A stretch of 64,000 nt of DNA. Source: JAXMBX01 sp046349635. GTDB taxonomy: Bacteria; Planctomycetota; Planctomycetia; Planctomycetales; Planctomycetaceae. The stretch lies in contig JAXMBX010000021.1 in NCBI GenBank assembly GCA_046349635.1, forward strand, positions 16,155 to 80,154, given 5' to 3'. Below, one piece after another: positions 1 through 8,990 of the stretch. The position numbers were made by a program, and so were the translations under genes. The first letter of the stretch is position 1. Every line of letters starts with the position of its first letter. The notes beneath the pieces are model-generated. The model ran no database searches. It had not been told where the DNA came from and saw only the letters and a list, made by a program, of their open reading frames with translations.

Positions 1-541
1 TTGGAAAGTCGTCCAAGATCTTGAAGAGTTGTTCATCGGTCACTGCCTGCCCCCAGAAGGACAATCCTTTAATTTCCGGGTGAGCCAGAAAAGGCTTGAG
101 GAGACCGGCATCAAACATTGGCCCAGAAAATGCGAGATCGTGTATCGACTGGAACCGGCAACACAATTCGATCTTCTCGCTCGTGATCGAAACGGTTCTG
201 AATGTCAGACTGACGGTGTCACTCAGTTCATCAGATTCCGGGATCAATCTTCTGATGAACTGAGGAAACCGGTAGTACCGCATCTGTCGGCTGATATTCC
301 GGACGGTTACTCCGCTTCGGTCCAGGGTCCGATACAACTGTCTCGTCGGCCGGGTCCGAATCTCCTGCCACCATTTCCCGCCGATCAGGATCAATGCGAA
401 TGTTCCGACCAGGATTAACGCAATCCTGTACTTCCGGAGATAGGGAACCGCCAACCGTGCACACGCTCCTCCGACCGCGGCGAACGTGGGGAACGTTGCA
501 ACACGTGATTTTATGGGAGGCGGCTGCGTAGTTTCGATCAT
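1..541 (-). CDS. N-terminal part of a single-pass membrane protein, cut by the window edge
   Basis: An ATG at 541 opens a reading frame of 180 codons that runs to base 1 without a stop, so the gene continues outside the window. Residues 1-38 are proline-rich then basic, residues 40-55 form one hydrophobic segment (IALILVGTFALILIGG), and the rest looks extracytoplasmic or soluble. The last visible stretch (LSFWGQAVTDEQLFKIL) has the spacing of the first strand-helix units of planctomycete leucine-rich-repeat-like proteins, which is an inference from a very short segment. A GGGGGCAG stretch lies just upstream of the ATG. The next gene on the same strand starts 25 bases downstream of nothing shared: its stop at 567 precedes this start closely, so the two may be cotranscribed. 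Confidence 0.6.
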   Translation of the reverse strand, partial: MIETTQPPPIKSRVATFPTFAAVGGACARLAVPYLRKYRIALILVGTFALILIGGKWWQEIRTRPTRQLYRTLDRSGVTVRNISRQMRYYRFPQFIRRLIPESDELSDTVSLTFRTVSITSEKIELCCRFQSIHDLAFSGPMFDAGLLKPFLAHPEIKGLSFWGQAVTDEQLFKILDDFP

Positions 542-566
542 GGGTTTCTGCCCCCAAAGAGAGAAC

Positions 567-857
567 TCAGATCTCGACGTCACTCAACGCCGAAACACTG
601 ACGATCTCATCCTTCCGCACGAGCACCACGGCCCTGTTCGTCCGGATGCCATGCCGTCGTGATTCAACGATGTACAACTCGCGGGTCGTCTTTGTGTCCC
701 GCAGGTCATGTACGTCGGCATTCTCCAGCGTCACGTAGCGGTGATCCTCACCCGTGAGCGTCCCCAGGTAGACATACGGACTAGAGACATCCAGGACGAC
801 TTCCCGGCCGAGATAACGGGACAAACCGGAGTTCTGTTCCCTCTGCTGTTCAGTCAT
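567..857 (-). CDS. Small conserved hypothetical protein, possible Sm/LSM-like fold
   Basis: A 96-residue protein with no signal peptide or membrane segment. The core (GREVVLDVSSPYVYLGTL...HRYVTLENADV) alternates short strands with a G-x-L turn in a way that resembles a small Sm-like beta barrel; this is a fold-level guess, not a family match I can name. It is basic in the middle (ESRRHGIRTNR) and ends in an acidic tail. It lies 25 bases upstream of the left-edge membrane protein on the same strand and 48 bases downstream of the stop of the VWA gene, so all three minus-strand genes may share a transcript. Function unknown. Confidence 0.65.
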   Translation of the reverse strand: MTEQQREQNSGLSRYLGREVVLDVSSPYVYLGTLTGEDHRYVTLENADVHDLRDTKTTRELYIVESRRHGIRTNRAVVLVRKDEIVSVSALSDVEI

Positions 858-905
858 GAATGCGCTGTGCTCCCGCCCGTTTCAAAAGTTTACTCTGCAA
901 ATCGA

Positions 906-2039
906 TCACGGCACAAACCGGAACGTCCCGTGATGATCCTGGGAAATCAGTTTCAGAATTTCCTGCCCCGCTTCGCTCTGGAACGCGATGGTATGAATTG
1001 TGACCTTGTTCTTGTTCGCCTGGTTGAGCATCTCCCGGGTCTCGCCGGGAATTTCCCCATCGGTCAGGAAATAAATCATGTCCGGACGGAGTTTGAGCGC
1101 CTGCTCCAGCGCGGCTTGAGGCTCGGTGCCGCCGCCCGGCCGGACGGTATTGATCCAGTTTTTGGCCTGCATTTTCAGGGCAGAGGTCGCGGCGATCATC
1201 CGGGTCGGGGGGCGGGGGGAGAAAATCGGCAGCTCGCGCATGTTGTAGAAAATGACATAGAACCGCTGCTGTTTCTGCAGCTTGTTAATCGACTGGATCA
1301 ACTCCCTCTGAGCGATGACAAACCGCTTGTCGGTCTGCATGCTCCCGGACATATCCACCACAAAGACCACGGAGTTCCCCAGGCCGCGCGAACCGAAGAA
1401 TTCCACTTCTCCCCCTCCGGTTCCGGATCCATCCATCCTGCCGATCCCCGTTCCGGTGCCTCCCAAGGAGGAGACATTGCCCGACACCAAAGCGGTGGAA
1501 GACTTGCTGAGAGTGACCGGTTGAGGGTCGAGTGGCCCGGGTTCGCCTGCCTCCGGTTGACCGGTGAGGAGGGGCATTTCCAGCGGTGCCCCTCCCATTT
1601 GGGGATCGGTCAAAGAGCCCGTTCCTCCGAGATCCAATCCCTTATCGACGGTGTCGAGCCGTGTTTCCAGACTGAAAGGGTTTTCCCTGAAAGCGGGATG
1701 CAGGATGATAAACCCCAACGCCAAGGCGATGGTCGCATGCAGGATGAGGGAGACTCCCCAGCCGATGTATTGCGACAACCAGCCCAGAATCGCCAGCGAC
1801 ATCACATCCGTACGCCGCTCCCACTCCCGCCAGTGGGTATTCGGTGGGGATGCGGAGCGCGTTTCCGGTGCCGGTTGGGCATCAGGAAAGGGATCCCAAA
1901 AAATATGTTCCTCGGTCATGCGAGACTGCGCCGTTGAAAGCCTGACTTCCGTCGTAAATCCTGAACCTGCCAGCGGCAGACTCCGCCTCCGGGTGCCATC
2001 AAATCCTCTGTCTTGAGTCTCCCCGCTGGGTGCAGACAT
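906..2039 (-). CDS. Membrane-anchored von Willebrand factor A domain protein
   Basis: 377 residues. A proline/polar cytoplasmic N-terminus is followed by a hydrophobic segment at about 92-115, then a Gly/Thr/Pro-rich linker (about 120-215) and a C-terminal VWA domain. The metal-binding MIDAS motif is DMSGSM at 229-234, with GGGTEP and LTDGE downstream supplying the usual Thr and Asp. VWA domains mediate metal-dependent protein contacts; the partner is unknown. The layout (cytoplasmic tail, one membrane helix, external VWA) is common in planctomycetes. An internal ATG at 1919 (MTEEHIF) could be the true start; neither start has a strong ribosome site. It is divergent from the gene at 2204 across 164 bases. 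Confidence 0.85.
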   Translation of the reverse strand: MSAPSGETQDRGFDGTRRRSLPLAGSGFTTEVRLSTAQSRMTEEHIFWDPFPDAQPAPETRSASPPNTHWREWERRTDVMSLAILGWLSQYIGWGVSLILHATIALALGFIILHPAFRENPFSLETRLDTVDKGLDLGGTGSLTDPQMGGAPLEMPLLTGQPEAGEPGPLDPQPVTLSKSSTALVSGNVSSLGGTGTGIGRMDGSGTGGGEVEFFGSRGLGNSVVFVVDMSGSMQTDKRFVIAQRELIQSINKLQKQQRFYVIFYNMRELPIFSPRPPTRMIAATSALKMQAKNWINTVRPGGGTEPQAALEQALKLRPDMIYFLTDGEIPGETREMLNQANKNKVTIHTIAFQSEAGQEILKLISQDHHGTFRFVP

Positions 2040-2203
2040 TACAATTCTTTTTGGAATTCCCCCTTAATTCTCAGTGTTTAGCAGGGTTTTCCAGCGCTTG
2101 CCGGGGGTCAACTCCGGTTGACCCTGACGGTGAGCGGAAGATATTCTTCCGCCCCCTCTCTCCTTTTCCGACGGATGTCCTCTCCCCACTGTGAGCCCAA
2201 CTC

Positions 2204-3355
2204 ATGTCCCGACGAGCGTCAGGATATTTTGCGTCAGCCCATTGCCGCGGCAGGCTGCTTCGGCTGTTCGCGCTGAGCCTGGCTTGCGGACTGCTCTGCG
2301 CGGAAGAACCGGGGGCGACGACTCCAAAATCGGAGCAACCCGTTTCGGAGAGCCCCATCGGTTCGCACCCGCCCATGCTCATCCTCAAGGAGTTGGGAGT
2401 GGTTCGTGGACCGATCACCAAGGGACAGTTCACGTACGTCGTGGAAAAACCGGGAGGGCAGATGATCATCCCGCACCGCAACGTGCTGTTCGAGTGCCGC
2501 GACATTCATGAGGCGTACAAACTGCTCAAACGCGGGGTTTCTCCGGACTCCGCCAAGGATCACGTGGTTCTCTCCCGCTGGTGTCTCGCCAACAAGTTGA
2601 ACGAGGAGGCGGAAGAGGAACTCAAGATGGCCGAGGATCTCGATCCCGAAAGCGTCGAAGTCATGATCCTTTCGAAACACATCCAGGATCTGCACGCCCC
2701 CGCTCCCGCACCGGAAGCCTATCCCGAGCCGGAACCGCGTCACGTCGACCTGGTCGGGTTTCCCTCCGTGTACGTGGATCCGCTCGCCGATCTCCCCCGG
2801 CACGCCAGCCTGGACTACACCCGCCGCATCCAGCCGATTCTCATGAACAACTGCTCCAACAGCCGATGTCACGGTCCCGAGGCCAAGCGTCCCTTCACGC
2901 TGTCGATCACGCGCGGCACGTCCCACACCCGAAGCCGGTCCGAAGAAAACCTGAATGCACTTCTGAAGTATGTGGAACCGGGCGACCCCAAACTCAGTCC
3001 GGTTTTCTCCGCACACAAGGATTCCAAAGGGAAACCGACGACTCCCTTCGATACTCCGCAATCGAAACCGGCCGAACGGGTCGTCGAAGAATGGATTCGT
3101 TCGCTCACCCGTCCCGATGAAGACCCGAAAAAAGACACTAGCCCGGGCGCGGGGAGCGCGGCTCACAATATTGTGAAATCCCGTGAGCGAAACCGGCAGC
3201 GTTATCTCGCAACTCAGGAAAAGCAGAAGAAACAGGACGATGCGGCCGCTCGCAGACAGAAACTGGCCGACCAACTTCTCGACGACGATAAACCCTCGAA
3301 ATCCGCCAGCCGAAGAGAGGTGGTTCCGGCCCCGCTCGCGGTCGATGCGGACTGA
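2204..3355 (+). CDS. Secreted protein with a C-x4-C-H motif (planctomycete cytochrome-like region)
   Basis: 383 residues. A basic, hydrophobic N-terminus ending about residue 32 (LFALSLACGLLCA) looks like a signal peptide. Residues 120-160 form a short TPR-like helical pair (ANKLNEEAEEELKMAEDLDPES). At 205-223 the sequence YTRRIQPILMNNCSNSRCHG matches the start of planctomycete secreted cytochrome-type domains, which normally read Y-x-x-x-I-x-P-I-L...C-x-x-C-H. Here the spacing is C217-x4-C222-H223, so covalent heme binding is possible but not standard. The C-terminus (320-383) is charged and probably disordered. It is convergent with the sulfatase, whose stop lies 9 bases away. Exact role unknown. 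Confidence 0.8.
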   Translation: MSRRASGYFASAHCRGRLLRLFALSLACGLLCAEEPGATTPKSEQPVSESPIGSHPPMLILKELGVVRGPITKGQFTYVVEKPGGQMIIPHRNVLFECRDIHEAYKLLKRGVSPDSAKDHVVLSRWCLANKLNEEAEEELKMAEDLDPESVEVMILSKHIQDLHAPAPAPEAYPEPEPRHVDLVGFPSVYVDPLADLPRHASLDYTRRIQPILMNNCSNSRCHGPEAKRPFTLSITRGTSHTRSRSEENLNALLKYVEPGDPKLSPVFSAHKDSKGKPTTPFDTPQSKPAERVVEEWIRSLTRPDEDPKKDTSPGAGSAAHNIVKSRERNRQRYLATQEKQKKQDDAAARRQKLADQLLDDDKPSKSASRREVVPAPLAVDAD

Positions 3356-3364
3356 CGCCTCTGC

Positions 3365-4813
3365 TCACTTCGCGGAGAGATCCGGCGCGGCTCGATAGTC
3401 GGGATTTCGGGCGGGCATTGCGGCCTGCATCTCCTTCCGCCAATCTTCGAGCTTGCTTAGCAGTTCCGCCGTGCGTTTTGGCTCTGCCTCCGCCAGGTTT
3501 GCCGTTTCGCTGGGGTCGGTCCGCAGGTTGTACAGTTCCACGTCTCCCCGCTCAAGATACTGCAGCAGTTTCCAGTCGCCGGAACGGATCGCGCTCACCG
3601 GTTGCGTCGTCGGGTAGTAATGCGGGTAATGGAAATACAGGTCTTCCCGGGCGATCTTTGTCGGTGCCTCTTTCAAAACAGGGACCAGCGAGACTCCATC
3701 CGCCGGGGTTTGCGAATCGGGATTCAGTCCCGCGGCTGCCAGCAAGGTCGGAAACAGATCCGTGAGGATGACCGGTTCCGCAGGTTCCGATCCAGGTGTG
3801 GTCACTCCCGGCCAGGAGACGATCAAGGGAATCCGCAACCCGCCCTCATAGAGGGAGCCTTTCCCCGAACGATGGGGCCAGTTATCTGTTACGGGGACAT
3901 GCTCCGGGTTATACCGGTCGATCCCCAGATACCCGCCGTTGTCGCTCGTGAAAATCACGATCGTGTTTTTATCGAGTCCCAGTTCCTGGAGCGTCTGTCG
4001 GACCGCTCCCACGGAGTCGTCCACGCTCTTCACCATCGCGGCATACGTCGCATTCCGATGCCGTGTCGCGGGAGTGATCTTTTTCTGGAAATGTTCCACG
4101 TCTGCGGACTTGGCCTGCATGGGGGTGTGCGGTGCATAGTGCGCCAAATAGAGAAAGAACGGCTGCGTCCGGGGAGCCTGTTTCAAAATGCGGATTGCTT
4201 CTTGCGTCAGCCGATCAGTCAGATACTCGCCCCGTTTGCCAAATTCGAGATGCGGCACATAGCGGAATTCTCCGCCGGCTTTGCTCATCCCCCGGTAAGG
4301 CCAGAAGAACGTCGCCGGTGCTCCCCAGTGCGTCCCGCCGATGTTGATATCGAACCCCTGCGTCTCCGGGGCATGATCGGCATCTCCCAGATGCCACTTC
4401 CCCACGGCGGCGGTCAAGTATCCCGCCTGTTGCAACCGCTCGGCGACGGTCACCGCCTCCAACGGCAGGTCATGCCGCGATTTCGCCTGCAACAACCGCT
4501 CGGTTTTGCTCTCGCGCTTTGAGCCTTCGGACCAGATGGTGATCTGCAGGCGGGCCGGCGCCTGGCCGGTCATCAGAGCCGCGCGGGTCGGGGTGCAGAC
4601 CGGAGCAGGGGCATAGGCCTGCCGGAAGCGGGCACCATCCTTCGCCAGGCGGTCGATCTGCGGCGTCTCGACCAGATCTCCGCCATAACACGCGACGTCC
4701 CGCTCACCCAGATCATCGGCGATGATCAGGACGATATTCGGTCGCTCGGCAGCACGAGCAACCGGGATATTCAGAATACAAATCGCAATCAGGCCGACAC
4801 AGAACGTCCGCAT
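3365..4813 (-). CDS. Secreted sulfatase (arylsulfatase family)
   Basis: 482 residues from the ATG at 4813, which has GAGGGAGAGA eight bases upstream; an upstream in-frame start at 4903 would overlap the preceding gene and place the signal peptide internally. Residues 1-21 are a signal peptide (MRTFCVGLIAICILN...ARA). The calcium-binding pair is in IADDLG (about 31-36), and C-T-P-T-R at 73-77 is the site converted to formylglycine by the sulfatase-modifying enzyme. FTSDNGG further on supplies the second metal-binding Asp/Asn. The enzyme hydrolyses sulfate esters, most likely on polysaccharides, in the periplasm or outside. It lies 11 bases downstream of the 818-residue glycosidase-like gene and is probably cotranscribed with it. 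Confidence 0.94.
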   Translation of the reverse strand: MRTFCVGLIAICILNIPVARAAERPNIVLIIADDLGERDVACYGGDLVETPQIDRLAKDGARFRQAYAPAPVCTPTRAALMTGQAPARLQITIWSEGSKRESKTERLLQAKSRHDLPLEAVTVAERLQQAGYLTAAVGKWHLGDADHAPETQGFDINIGGTHWGAPATFFWPYRGMSKAGGEFRYVPHLEFGKRGEYLTDRLTQEAIRILKQAPRTQPFFLYLAHYAPHTPMQAKSADVEHFQKKITPATRHRNATYAAMVKSVDDSVGAVRQTLQELGLDKNTIVIFTSDNGGYLGIDRYNPEHVPVTDNWPHRSGKGSLYEGGLRIPLIVSWPGVTTPGSEPAEPVILTDLFPTLLAAAGLNPDSQTPADGVSLVPVLKEAPTKIAREDLYFHYPHYYPTTQPVSAIRSGDWKLLQYLERGDVELYNLRTDPSETANLAEAEPKRTAELLSKLEDWRKEMQAAMPARNPDYRAAPDLSAK

Positions 4814-4824
4814 CACTCTCTCCC

Positions 4825-7281
4825 TCAGTCCTGTCGCAAAAGCCACACTTCGGAGATCTGGCATCCGCGGCCGTTCCCCCCCAGACCTTTTTCGCGGGTC
4901 CATTCGAGGGTCAGTTCTCCGTCCTCCGTCGCAGACGCCGGGACGTCGAACTCCAGAGGGGTCATCTGCGCGGGCTTCTGCAGCAGTTCATGAACCACCT
5001 GCCCTTCGGCATCCAGCTTGATCTTCACCTTGCGGGTGGATTCAAAGGCATACGTCACCCGCACCTTGTACTTCGCTCCTTTATCCAAGCCGCTGTAGTG
5101 CATCTTCAGCGGAGCGTCGTTCATGCTGAGGACGTTGTTCCACCACTCATGCGGCCAGTCTTCCCGGAAATCGAAACTCGTGAACACCGACTGCCGGTAG
5201 TCCGGATTCGCTTCAAACGGGACACTGTTTTTCACCAAATGCGGCTGACGACTGGGATCTCCCAGGTCATCGTAAAAGCTTCCCGGCCCGGGGTCCGTCC
5301 GATGAATCAGGGCCTCAATCGCGGCGAGGCGCTCCGATTCTCTCTCCAGTTTGCGGATCGCGGCGAATTCTCCCTTCAGCCACAAGCGGTCGGTGAGAGG
5401 CATGTCGATGGTATTGTGCGACGTCCCCCGTCCCGGTTGTCCCTTGTGGAACTCCGTATTCAACTGCATATGGACCGGACTCTGAAAGAGGGCCTCCGCC
5501 AGTTCATTCACCCTGTTGCGGCGGTCCGGGGAAACCATCTGTAGTTTCGCCTGATCCAGCACTGCTTCGGCCTGGTTCATCGCCAATTGCGACCCCAGCG
5601 GTTTGGCGCGCCGGAGCAGATCTGCAGCGGTGCTCCGCTGGGCGGTCTCCGAGATCAACCGATCGCGCAACCACGCATCATAATACGCGCGGTACAACGC
5701 GTGCTGGAAGCGCCAGTTCATGAGGTCTTTGGGGCCTGCCTGGCGTTCCATCTTCTGGAACTGCTGCAGGGTGGTGTCGACGCCTGAATTGGTCAGCAGC
5801 GGTCCTACCCAATTCTGCTCCAGAGAGAGCAGCCCCTGCGCGAATCCTTCCGTGAACTGATCACCGATGAAGTACCGGCTATATTGCCGCAGGATCTCGG
5901 AGACCGGCGTCTTACTGTTCCATCCCAGTCCACTCCAGACGAACTTGTTGACGTCGTCATTGCAGCCTTCGGAATAGGTCAGGAAGCCGATCGTGTACTG
6001 CTGGTAGTAGCGATAGATCTGCGCCTGGCTCAGCGGACGGGGGTTGATGACTTCGCGGGCTTCGGTCAGAGCATACGCCGTATCCCATTCGGGGACCGGA
6101 TGCTGGCAGTTGATGCTGTGGGTGATATCCGGATAGCCGCGCACCGGATACTCGGCCGGAATCTTCTTCCGCAGTTCGGGCAGGCTCAACCGCACCTGCG
6201 GACCGAAGACCACGCCGCTCAGCCACTTCGGCTTCGACTGCATGATCTTGTAGTATTCATCGTCCCAGGCCTTGTCGAAGCTTTGCGGTGACATCCACAT
6301 TTCCGCCTTGGGATGATATTTGTGCAGCAAGGCGGTCTGCTTCTCCAGCAGTGCCATCATCGGCACGGGATGCGTATGCCCCGGATCGCCGCCGGGGACG
6401 AAAATGACATCAATGCGGGGGAGGCGTTTGTAAACCTCTTCCCATTCCTTCAGAGCAAAGTCGACTGTGGCCGGATCGCGATAGTCCTTGTCCATCGCCG
6501 GATACCAGATCCAGACATCCAGGCCGTAGTCATCCGCCACACGGGACATCTCGACCATCATGTCGAGCTTCTGCTTCGGGAACAGGGGGCTGTCGTCATC
6601 GTCGTCCGAACGGGGAGGGATCAATTCGATCGCATTCGTCCCGAACACGGCGAGGTCCCGGTAATACTGTTCCCATTGGGCAATGTCCCAGGCATCGTAG
6701 GAATTGGTCTTGGGGCGATAGCCGAGTTGATGGCCTCGCAGCGGCGTTTCCGGCGCGGAAGCCTCTGCAAACTGCGCCGAAATCTGGACGGTCCCCCGCG
6801 CCATCCGCAATTCGCGCAGCAATCGCCCCACGCCGAACAGGACGCCACGTTCATCATTCCCGATGACTGCGACCACCTTCCGGTCCGCCACGGCGCACAC
6901 GCGGTATCCTTCCGGCTTCTGCACGGCAGCCAGGCCCGTCGTCAGGCTCGTCAAGCTCGGAGCTTCGCGGAAATGCCCCTCGTCTCCCACGGCAATGACC
7001 GGATGATTTCCGAAGCTGGGAAGGGTTGTCGCGGTCTTCCAGCGGATCATCGTCCGCTTTTCCACCTCTTCGACGAGCATCCGGACAGCCGTCTTTTCGC
7101 GCGGTGACATGTTTTTGGGGGCATATACCACCGCACCGGCCAGATCCAGCATTTCCGGACCTGCGGCCCGCAGGCTGCTTCCCAGAATCGTCACAACCAG
7201 TGCCCCCACGAAAACGAAGCGAGAGGTGAAAAATACCTGCCTGGACAGAGGCTGGGCGGGGACAGACGGGTGGCTGCTCAT
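4825..7281 (-). CDS. Large secreted glycoside-hydrolase-like protein
   Basis: 818 residues. A signal peptide or anchor lies at about 15-42. Residues 45-170 look like the small alpha/beta domain that precedes the barrel in GH20, GH67 and related glycosidases (MLVEEVEKRT...GVGRLLRELR). A TIM-barrel-like region follows from about 185 (TPLRGHQLGYRP...WEQYYRDLAVFGTNAIELIP), with DVWIWYPAMDKDY and IDVIFVPGGDPGH as strand ends. The C-terminal 120 residues form a beta-sandwich (YKVRVTYAFESTRKVKIKLDAEG). I cannot assign a numbered family or substrate. Being 11 bases upstream of a sulfatase suggests joint attack on a sulfated glycan. It is divergent from glpK across 212 bases. Confidence 0.85.
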   Translation of the reverse strand: MSSHPSVPAQPLSRQVFFTSRFVFVGALVVTILGSSLRAAGPEMLDLAGAVVYAPKNMSPREKTAVRMLVEEVEKRTMIRWKTATTLPSFGNHPVIAVGDEGHFREAPSLTSLTTGLAAVQKPEGYRVCAVADRKVVAVIGNDERGVLFGVGRLLRELRMARGTVQISAQFAEASAPETPLRGHQLGYRPKTNSYDAWDIAQWEQYYRDLAVFGTNAIELIPPRSDDDDDSPLFPKQKLDMMVEMSRVADDYGLDVWIWYPAMDKDYRDPATVDFALKEWEEVYKRLPRIDVIFVPGGDPGHTHPVPMMALLEKQTALLHKYHPKAEMWMSPQSFDKAWDDEYYKIMQSKPKWLSGVVFGPQVRLSLPELRKKIPAEYPVRGYPDITHSINCQHPVPEWDTAYALTEAREVINPRPLSQAQIYRYYQQYTIGFLTYSEGCNDDVNKFVWSGLGWNSKTPVSEILRQYSRYFIGDQFTEGFAQGLLSLEQNWVGPLLTNSGVDTTLQQFQKMERQAGPKDLMNWRFQHALYRAYYDAWLRDRLISETAQRSTAADLLRRAKPLGSQLAMNQAEAVLDQAKLQMVSPDRRNRVNELAEALFQSPVHMQLNTEFHKGQPGRGTSHNTIDMPLTDRLWLKGEFAAIRKLERESERLAAIEALIHRTDPGPGSFYDDLGDPSRQPHLVKNSVPFEANPDYRQSVFTSFDFREDWPHEWWNNVLSMNDAPLKMHYSGLDKGAKYKVRVTYAFESTRKVKIKLDAEGQVVHELLQKPAQMTPLEFDVPASATEDGELTLEWTREKGLGGNGRGCQISEVWLLRQD

Positions 7282-7493
7282 GGAAAGACCTTCTCTGTGT
7301 TGTCCATCGGGGGAGCCTCAGACGAATCTGCCTGAGGATAGCTGATTTTGATCTCTGACAGATCCCCAACGCAACATCGCGGCTCGGAAAAAATTCCATT
7401 TCCCGGTTTGTTACGATGTAATATGAAAACTGTCTCGCGAAACTCACCGCAGAGACGGGAAAACTGTTCCTCCCAGCGCCACGGAGAGACACC

Positions 7494-8987
7494 ATGACGA
7501 GCGGCATCCTCGCACTCGACCAGGGGACCACCAGTTCCCGCGCGATTGTCTTTGACCGGGAAGGGAAAATCCTCTCTGTCGCCCAAACGGAATTTGAGCA
7601 ACACTTTCCCCAGCCGGGTTGGGTGGAACATGATGCGGAGGAAATCTGGTCCACGCAGATCGGTGTCGCCGTCCAGGCGCTGAGCAAAGCCCATCTCCGC
7701 CCGCGCGATATCGCCGCGGTCGGTATTACTAACCAGCGTGAAACCACTAGTCTCTGGGATCGAGAAACGGGGGCACCGATTCATCGCGCCATCGTCTGGC
7801 AGGATCGCCGCACCGCAGACTGCTGTGCGAAACTTCGCGCTGCTGGTCATGCCGATCTGATCCAGCAGCGGACGGGGTTGATGATCGATCCCTATTTCTC
7901 CGCCACCAAGATCAGTTGGCTGCTGGATATGGTTCCTGGTGCGCGACAGAAAGCGGAAGCGGGCAAACTCGCGTTCGGGACCGTCGATTCCTGGCTCGCC
8001 TGGAAGCTCACCAGCGGGAAACTGCACATCACCGATGCGACCAACGCCTCCCGGACCATGCTGTTCAACATTCACAGGGGAGAGTGGGATGACGAACTCC
8101 TGAAGATCTTCAACGTCCCCCGCGCGATTCTTCCCGAGGTTCGCCCTTCTTCGGAAGTCTATGCCCCCGTCAGCACATCACTCCTCGGCTCGGGAGAAAT
8201 CCCCCTGGCGGGAATCGCCGGGGATCAGCAGGCGGCCCTCTTCGGGCAACTCTGTTTCTCTCCCGGTGAAACCAAAACGACCTACGGCACTGGCTGCTTC
8301 ATGTTGCAGCAGACCGGCACCACACCGCGTCCTTCTCATAATCGCCTCGTGACCACAGTGGCATCCCGCATCAACGGCGAAGATCGCTATGCCCTCGAAG
8401 GGAGTGTCTTCATCGGCGGGGCGGTCGTGCAGTGGCTCCGGGACGGTCTCGGCATCATTCGGGATTCCAGTGAGGTCCGCGCGCTCGCTGGTTCCGTTCC
8501 TGATAACGGCGGGGTCTACCTCGTCCCCGCCTTCACGGGACTTGGGGCACCGCACTGGGATTCTCAGGCGCGGGGCACGATCGTAGGGCTGACGCGCGGG
8601 TCCACCAAGGCCCATATCGCCCGCGCTGCCGTGGAATCGATCGCCTTCCAGGTCGCGGATCTGTTTGACGCGATGTGCAGCGATGCCGAGCTCCAAGTCG
8701 CCGAAATGCGGGTCGATGGGGGAGCGACCCGCGACGATCTGCTGATGCAATTTCAAGCCGATCTCCTCGGCATTCCTCTCGTCCGCCCGGCGTTGACGGA
8801 AACCACCGCCGCAGGGGCCGCATATCTCGCGGGCCTGGCGGTCGGCTTCTGGAAATCAGCTTCTGAACTCACCTCGCTGCAATCGACAGGAACGCGATTC
8901 GTGCCCCAGATGCCCGCCACAGACGTTAAGCGATTGCGGTCGCAATGGAAGCGTGCCCTCGAACGGGCCAAAGGCTGGGAACAATAA
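7494..8987 (+). CDS. glpK: Glycerol kinase
   Basis: 497 residues, the usual length. It phosphorylates glycerol to sn-glycerol 3-phosphate with ATP in the cytoplasm. The FGGY-kinase fold is clear: DQGTTSSRAI at the N-terminus is the phosphate-binding loop, ITNQRETT and WQDRRT are substrate-side motifs, and GIAGDQQAALFGQ opens the second domain, with the catalytic Asp in GDQQ. GGAVVQWLRDGLG and DGGATRDDLLMQFQAD near the C-terminus are also typical. The ATG follows GGAGAGACACC. The glycerol 3-phosphate dehydrogenase gene starts three bases after the stop, so the two form an operon that converts glycerol to dihydroxyacetone phosphate. No transporter gene is adjacent. Confidence 0.97.
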   Translation: MTSGILALDQGTTSSRAIVFDREGKILSVAQTEFEQHFPQPGWVEHDAEEIWSTQIGVAVQALSKAHLRPRDIAAVGITNQRETTSLWDRETGAPIHRAIVWQDRRTADCCAKLRAAGHADLIQQRTGLMIDPYFSATKISWLLDMVPGARQKAEAGKLAFGTVDSWLAWKLTSGKLHITDATNASRTMLFNIHRGEWDDELLKIFNVPRAILPEVRPSSEVYAPVSTSLLGSGEIPLAGIAGDQQAALFGQLCFSPGETKTTYGTGCFMLQQTGTTPRPSHNRLVTTVASRINGEDRYALEGSVFIGGAVVQWLRDGLGIIRDSSEVRALAGSVPDNGGVYLVPAFTGLGAPHWDSQARGTIVGLTRGSTKAHIARAAVESIAFQVADLFDAMCSDAELQVAEMRVDGGATRDDLLMQFQADLLGIPLVRPALTETTAAGAAYLAGLAVGFWKSASELTSLQSTGTRFVPQMPATDVKRLRSQWKRALERAKGWEQ

Positions 8988-8990
8988 GCC

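Noticed and set aside
708..1937. 409-codon plus-strand frame
   Set aside because: Antisense shadow of the VWA gene and the small gene before it; no motif and Arg/Gly/Pro-rich composition.
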